DNA of 9,349 bases, taken from NCBI GenBank assembly GCA_017885225.1, contig JAFNGM010000071.1, forward strand, positions 11,128-20,476, written 5' to 3'. Source of the stretch: Syntrophaceae bacterium (lineage in GTDB: Bacteria; Desulfobacterota; Syntrophia; Syntrophales; UBA2185). The notes beneath the pieces were generated by a model that worked only from the letters and a program-made list of their open reading frames with translations, was not told where the DNA came from and made no database searches. How positions within the stretch are numbered: the first letter of the stretch is position 1; every line of letters starts with the position of its first letter. Shown in pieces: positions 6,565 through 9,349 of this stretch. Both the position numbers and the translations under genes were made by a program.

Positions 6565-6700
6565 ATGAGACCTTTGCAAAATGTACTCCTCACGTCATTC
6601 CGGCGCAGGCCGGAATCCAGAAATGCTTGAAATAACATTATTTCGTATCAAGAGAGGAAAGATACAAGAAGGTTGCCATGCGGTTGTGCAAAGGTCTCAT
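6565..6700. mobile_element. 136-bp non-coding element with 14-bp inverted ends (MITE candidate)
   Basis: ATGAGACCTTTGCA (6565-6578) is repeated exactly inverted as TGCAAAGGTCTCAT (6687-6700). GAGACCTTTGCA resembles the terminal repeats of some IS5-group insertion sequences, from memory, so this could be a miniature relative of such an IS. The interior holds no credible gene but contains the hairpin repeat at 6593-6620. Its left end lies 8 bp upstream of the Gate-domain start codon, so it forms that gene's whole proximal leader. Confidence 0.5.
6593..6620. repeat. dRS3-like CGTCATTCC...GGAATCCAG hairpin repeat
   Basis: ATTCCGGC (6597-6604) pairs exactly with GCCGGAAT (6609-6616) around a 4-nt GCAG loop, flanked by CGTC and CCAG. 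This CGTCATTCC-(variable)-GGAATCCAG layout is a widespread dispersed repeat of many proteobacterial genomes (dRS3 in Neisseria) and is known there as a target for integration of small elements and phages. Here it is nested in the inverted-repeat element at 6565-6700. Confidence 0.75.
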
Positions 6701-6735
6701 ATTTTATTTAAGAAGTTGAGTTTCCCCTCCCCCTG

Positions 6736-6773
6736 CCCCCTCCAGAGGGGGACAATTCTCCCATCATGGGAGA
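6736..6773. repeat. Paired GC-rich hairpins in the 6557-6839 gap
   Basis: CCCCCT (6736-6741) pairs with AGGGGG (6746-6751), and TCTCCCAT (6757-6764) pairs with ATGGGAGA (6766-6773) almost without a loop. A C-rich run (6724-6740) precedes them. They lie 3' of the methyltransferase-like gene (minus strand) and could slow or end its transcription, but neither is followed by a T run in that direction. A dispersed-repeat origin is equally likely. The rest of 6774-6839 is A/T-rich with no feature I can support. Confidence 0.45.
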
Positions 6774-6839
6774 GGTGGTATTTGGGACTTTTTACGAGAT
6801 TGTCAATATAAGAAGATTGATAATTATAGATAGAATCAT

Positions 6840-7448
6840 TCAAAAATCTATCACAAAAGAAACAATCCCTTTTGACTGTGCGAGTTTAATGAAATCAATG
6901 GCGATGTACGCGATATAAAACCATATGGCGTCTCTCAGAGCGTTGGTGAATATGTGGACATGAACTTCATAGGTCTCCGGCTGTGTGAGTATCGAAAAGC
7001 GCGGAATTATGCGGGGCGTCTGCTGCATATACTGGGTAAATGATTCGCCGTGCATCTCCGTGAGCTTCTTTTCCTCGCTGAGAATCACAAAGGGATAATA
7101 CAACAAAAAGGCAGCGTTTAGGAGAACGATGAGAAAGAGGTTTTCCGTAGCGAGAGAAATGCCCAGAACCCCTAAATAACTGCACAAATAGAGCGGATTT
7201 CGGACCACGGAATAGGGGCCGTCTTTCACAATCATCGTCGTTTTTTTCCCGCTGATGTATAGGGAAGACCACACTCTTCCGAATACGCACAGCGTGATAA
7301 GGAACAGACCAAAATTGTTCAGGATGGCTTTGGCGAGATCGCTTTCGATGCGCGTACGCGTAAAGATCAAAACGAGAAAAAGGAACACGGCAACAATTCT
7401 GGAGATTCCTGTCCTGTATTTTTCAAACAGCCTGAGATTCCATGACAT
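6840..7448 (-). CDS. Isoprenylcysteine carboxyl methyltransferase-like membrane protein
   Basis: This 202-residue membrane protein has about five hydrophobic segments. The family signature GPYSVVRNPLY is at residues 77-87, followed by SEEKKLTEMHGESFTQYMQQTPRIIP (E125/E126 region). These are the S-adenosylmethionine-binding elements of the ICMT/PEMT-like superfamily. Bacterial members methylate lipids or small molecules, mostly unknown. A tail of about 50 residues after the signature carries one more hydrophobic segment (AIWFYIAYIAIDFI). The start is taken as ATG 7448 because GGAGAGGG lies 8 nt upstream; the longer GTG start at 7469 lies inside that site. It overlaps the 3' end of the O-antigen-ligase-like gene by 26 bp, which implies translational coupling and perhaps a role in modifying surface glycolipids. 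Confidence 0.85.
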   Translation of the reverse strand: MSWNLRLFEKYRTGISRIVAVFLFLVLIFTRTRIESDLAKAILNNFGLFLITLCVFGRVWSSLYISGKKTTMIVKDGPYSVVRNPLYLCSYLGVLGISLATENLFLIVLLNAAFLLYYPFVILSEEKKLTEMHGESFTQYMQQTPRIIPRFSILTQPETYEVHVHIFTNALRDAIWFYIAYIAIDFIKLAQSKGIVSFVIDF

Positions 7449-8664
7449 ACGTTTTACCCTCTCCGTCACGACAACCCACTAAAACGATACAATACGCGAA
7501 AACAGCCTGATACCATCCATGATAGATATTCCAGCCCGTGAATCCAATTACTATGACCACGCACGGCCAGGCTATAAGTCCGAAGCGCCAGCCATCGAGG
7601 CGCCTGAAAATCAAACGAACCGCATTGGCAAAAAGCCATAAAAACATACACAGGCCCACAACGCCGTTACACGCGAGGAGCATTAAAAAAAGGTTATGGG
7701 CGTGCAGAGCCTCGGGTAAGTGTATTATGCTCCCGTCAGGCGCAGTATACGGCGCCACAAGGCCTGAGGCGGCGATGGATTTATACACTGCCTCAAATGA
7801 AGCGACACCGACACCGAACAGGGGGTTGTCCTGCCACATTTGCAATGCTACTTTCCAAATATAAATTCTGGCGTAGGTGCTGCCTAAATCAGTGAAAGAT
7901 TCGATCCGGGGGAGTGCCAGGATGGCACCTCCGGCGCAAACAAGTGTCAGCGTGATCATGGCTACTCTGCTTTTTGTATAGATAAGATACGCAATAAATG
8001 CCGCGATGCCCACCGCACTTGCTAACAATGCAGTTCTTATTTGTGTCTGAAAAACCAGCGCCAGGGCGAGTATACCCACGCTTACAGCAAGCATCCTCTG
8101 TTTTGCGGTCATTGTTCTATCTAGTACGGCCCATCCAAGAAAAAATGGGGCGATATACGCGAACAGCCCCGCGATGCGGGCGCTCTCTTTCAGTTTGCTC
8201 ACATACCGAAGCATGGGGCGGCCGAATAGATCATATCCCAGTGTGTATGCGGAAAGGATATTGATTGCAGCCCACGCGGCGCCCGCGCCGAGCCCGATTA
8301 TAAGATATTTATGGACCGGGAGCCGCTCCGATACATCGATCAATGCTGCAACAAAAAAAAGGTATCGTATGTACACGGCATCATGGGCCCAACCAACGAT
8401 TCCCTGACCGTTTATCAGGAGGCTGACGATAATGGTTCCAAACCACAAAATCCAGGGGAGGATCAACGGATGGAGGATAATTTTCTTCCGGAACGGCGTT
8501 TCCTTGAGTAACACCCAGCGGATGATCCACGCGATATCGACGAGGGCGATAACCGCTTCAAAGGCAACGTTGCCGATGATAATGCCGATGGGAAGCAGTG
8601 CGCCTGTGAGCATACAAAACTTGTCGAGCGATGACGCCCATTGGTGGCGATTTTGACGCATCAT
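7423..8664 (-). CDS. O-antigen ligase / polymerase-like membrane protein (Wzy_C family)
   Basis: This 413-residue protein has about ten to twelve predicted membrane segments and one large periplasmic loop late in the sequence, the layout of WaaL/Wzy-type proteins. Family-like residues are a conserved arginine in TQIRTALL (R210), ARIYIWKVALQMWQDNPLFGVGVASF (residues 265-290, containing the N-P-L-x-G-x-G motif) and the HAHNLFL motif at 321-327. Known relatives join O-antigen or other glycans to lipid A core, or polymerise O-units, at the periplasmic face of the inner membrane. Ligase and polymerase cannot be told apart by motif alone. The start ATG 8664 has GGAGGA 10 nt upstream and lies 1 nt after the preceding gene's stop; ATG 8661 is a near-equal alternative. 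Confidence 0.87.
   Translation of the reverse strand: MMRQNRHQWASSLDKFCMLTGALLPIGIIIGNVAFEAVIALVDIAWIIRWVLLKETPFRKKIILHPLILPWILWFGTIIVSLLINGQGIVGWAHDAVYIRYLFFVAALIDVSERLPVHKYLIIGLGAGAAWAAINILSAYTLGYDLFGRPMLRYVSKLKESARIAGLFAYIAPFFLGWAVLDRTMTAKQRMLAVSVGILALALVFQTQIRTALLASAVGIAAFIAYLIYTKSRVAMITLTLVCAGGAILALPRIESFTDLGSTYARIYIWKVALQMWQDNPLFGVGVASFEAVYKSIAASGLVAPYTAPDGSIIHLPEALHAHNLFLMLLACNGVVGLCMFLWLFANAVRLIFRRLDGWRFGLIAWPCVVIVIGFTGWNIYHGWYQAVFAYCIVLVGCRDGEGKTYVMESQAV
7457..7464 (-). promoter_or_regulatory. Shine-Dalgarno sequence deciding the methyltransferase start
   Basis: On the minus strand GGAGAGGG lies 8 nt before the ATG at 7448 and is itself inside the coding end of the upstream gene. 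It rules against the GTG at 7469 as the main start. Confidence 0.7.
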
Positions 8665-8665
8665 T

Positions 8666-9349
8666 TTACGGGTGTCCTCCCAACGCCTTTGAGAGTATCA
8701 TACTGAGCATTCCTTTCATGTTTTCGTTATTGAAGAACCTCTCAAAGAGTTCCCTCGTTTTTTTGCCCCGTTCCGCCAGTTTCTCAGGTTCTTGTATCCA
8801 TTCCCGGACCTTTTCGGCAAGGGAAACGTGATCTCCGCACGGCACCCATCCGATAACGTCCGATGTGCGCATCTCGGAGGGATAGGCCTCGGCATCCCTC
8901 GTGATCACGGGCTTTCCGGCAGCCATTGCCTGAAACATCTTGTTGGGGATGACTAAATCTGCCTTCTTTGTGGTGCCGAAAATGCCGAGCAGTATGTCTG
9001 CTTTGGCTATTCTCTCAGGCAAACGTGTATAGGGTATCCACGGCTCGAAGGCAATATTGGTTATACCCTCGGCCGCTTTTTCCATTTCCGGCTTCAAATC
9101 TCCATCGCCGAGCAGCACCCATCTGGCATCAGTATCACGGGAAATACCGGCCGCTCTCACAATCGTATCGACACCCTGAAGCTGCAGAAAGCTTCCATAG
9201 AAGAGAATTTCACACGGTCCTGATGCAGGCGTCTTTTCTAAAGGAGCCGGCTGGAAGAAATCGTTTTCCGCTCCCACATAAAGCACGGAAAGTTTCCCCG
9301 GGGCCACGCCCAATGTCTTTGCAAAAAATTCGGCATGGGCAGGCGTATC
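8666..9349 (-). CDS. GT4-type glycosyltransferase, C-terminal part (5' end outside window)
   Basis: The minus-strand frame is open to the window edge and gives 227 residues ending at TAA (8666-8668). It starts DTPAHAEFFAKTLGV, the linker typical just before the second Rossmann domain of GT-B enzymes. ILFYGSFLQLQGVDTIVRAA is the usual G-x-x-x-x-x-K/Q-G-V-D-x-L/I strand-helix, then LLGDGDLKPEME and the donor-binding region IPNKMFQAMAAGKPVI, where the second Glu of the usual E-x7-E is replaced by Q. The enzyme would transfer a sugar from a nucleotide donor at the cytoplasmic face. TTG at 9313 is internal, not a start. One base separates the stop from the O-antigen-ligase-like start, which indicates an operon. 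Confidence 0.9.
   Translation of the reverse strand, partial: DTPAHAEFFAKTLGVAPGKLSVLYVGAENDFFQPAPLEKTPASGPCEILFYGSFLQLQGVDTIVRAAGISRDTDARWVLLGDGDLKPEMEKAAEGITNIAFEPWIPYTRLPERIAKADILLGIFGTTKKADLVIPNKMFQAMAAGKPVITRDAEAYPSEMRTSDVIGWVPCGDHVSLAEKVREWIQEPEKLAERGKKTRELFERFFNNENMKGMLSMILSKALGGHP
8675..8680 (-). promoter_or_regulatory. Shine-Dalgarno sequence of the O-antigen-ligase-like gene
   Basis: GGAGGA on the minus strand lies 10 nt before ATG 8664 and within the last codons of the glycosyltransferase gene. This fits coupled translation of the two genes. Confidence 0.65.

Noticed and set aside
6581..6811. 76-codon open frame in the repeat-rich gap
   Set aside because: It runs through the dRS3-like repeat and the C-rich hairpins, has no ribosome-binding site and reads as translated repeat sequence.

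Overview
The window looks like chromosomal DNA of a diderm (Gram-negative) bacterium. It carries the end of an LptD-type outer-membrane protein gene plus an O-antigen-ligase-type gene and a glycosyltransferase gene. The order rplM-rpsI-argC, together with the style of the intergenic repeats, recalls Desulfobacterota (old Deltaproteobacteria) or Nitrospirota. That placement is from memory of such genomes and is not proven here.

Plus-strand half (1-4530). The 3' part of lptD comes first. A good promoter then precedes rplM and rpsI (ribosomal proteins L13 and S9), which end in a clear intrinsic terminator. A repeat-bearing gap of about 190 bp follows, then argC (arginine biosynthesis) and, 18 bp downstream, cysS (cysteinyl-tRNA synthetase). 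All of these are intact, ordinary housekeeping genes with their key residues present.

Minus-strand half (9349-4662, read right to left). A GT4-type glycosyltransferase (5' end outside the window), an O-antigen ligase/polymerase-like membrane protein and an isoprenylcysteine-methyltransferase-like membrane protein form a tight, partly overlapping cell-surface glycan operon. After a 283-bp repeat-rich gap come a Gate-domain ('nucleoside recognition') membrane protein and a PhzF-family protein, which converges on cysS.

Non-coding and mobile content. The Gate-domain gene is bracketed by two unrelated inverted-repeat elements. One (6565-6700) ends 8 bp before its start codon and contains a dRS3-like hairpin. 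The other (5475-5641) is a 167-bp element with 33-bp terminal inverted repeats. It overlaps the 3' end of the gene, so one terminal repeat encodes the protein's last residues and its stop codon. Its interior reads as the helix-turn-helix tail of a transposase, so it is probably a deletion derivative of a REP-associated (Y1-type) transposase element. A separate 35-bp repeat built from GGATTCAAG-like units occurs before argC and between cysS and phzF.

I found no CRISPR array, tRNA or rRNA, and no convincing novel multi-gene system. The most interesting material is the small mobile elements and their effect on the neighbouring gene.
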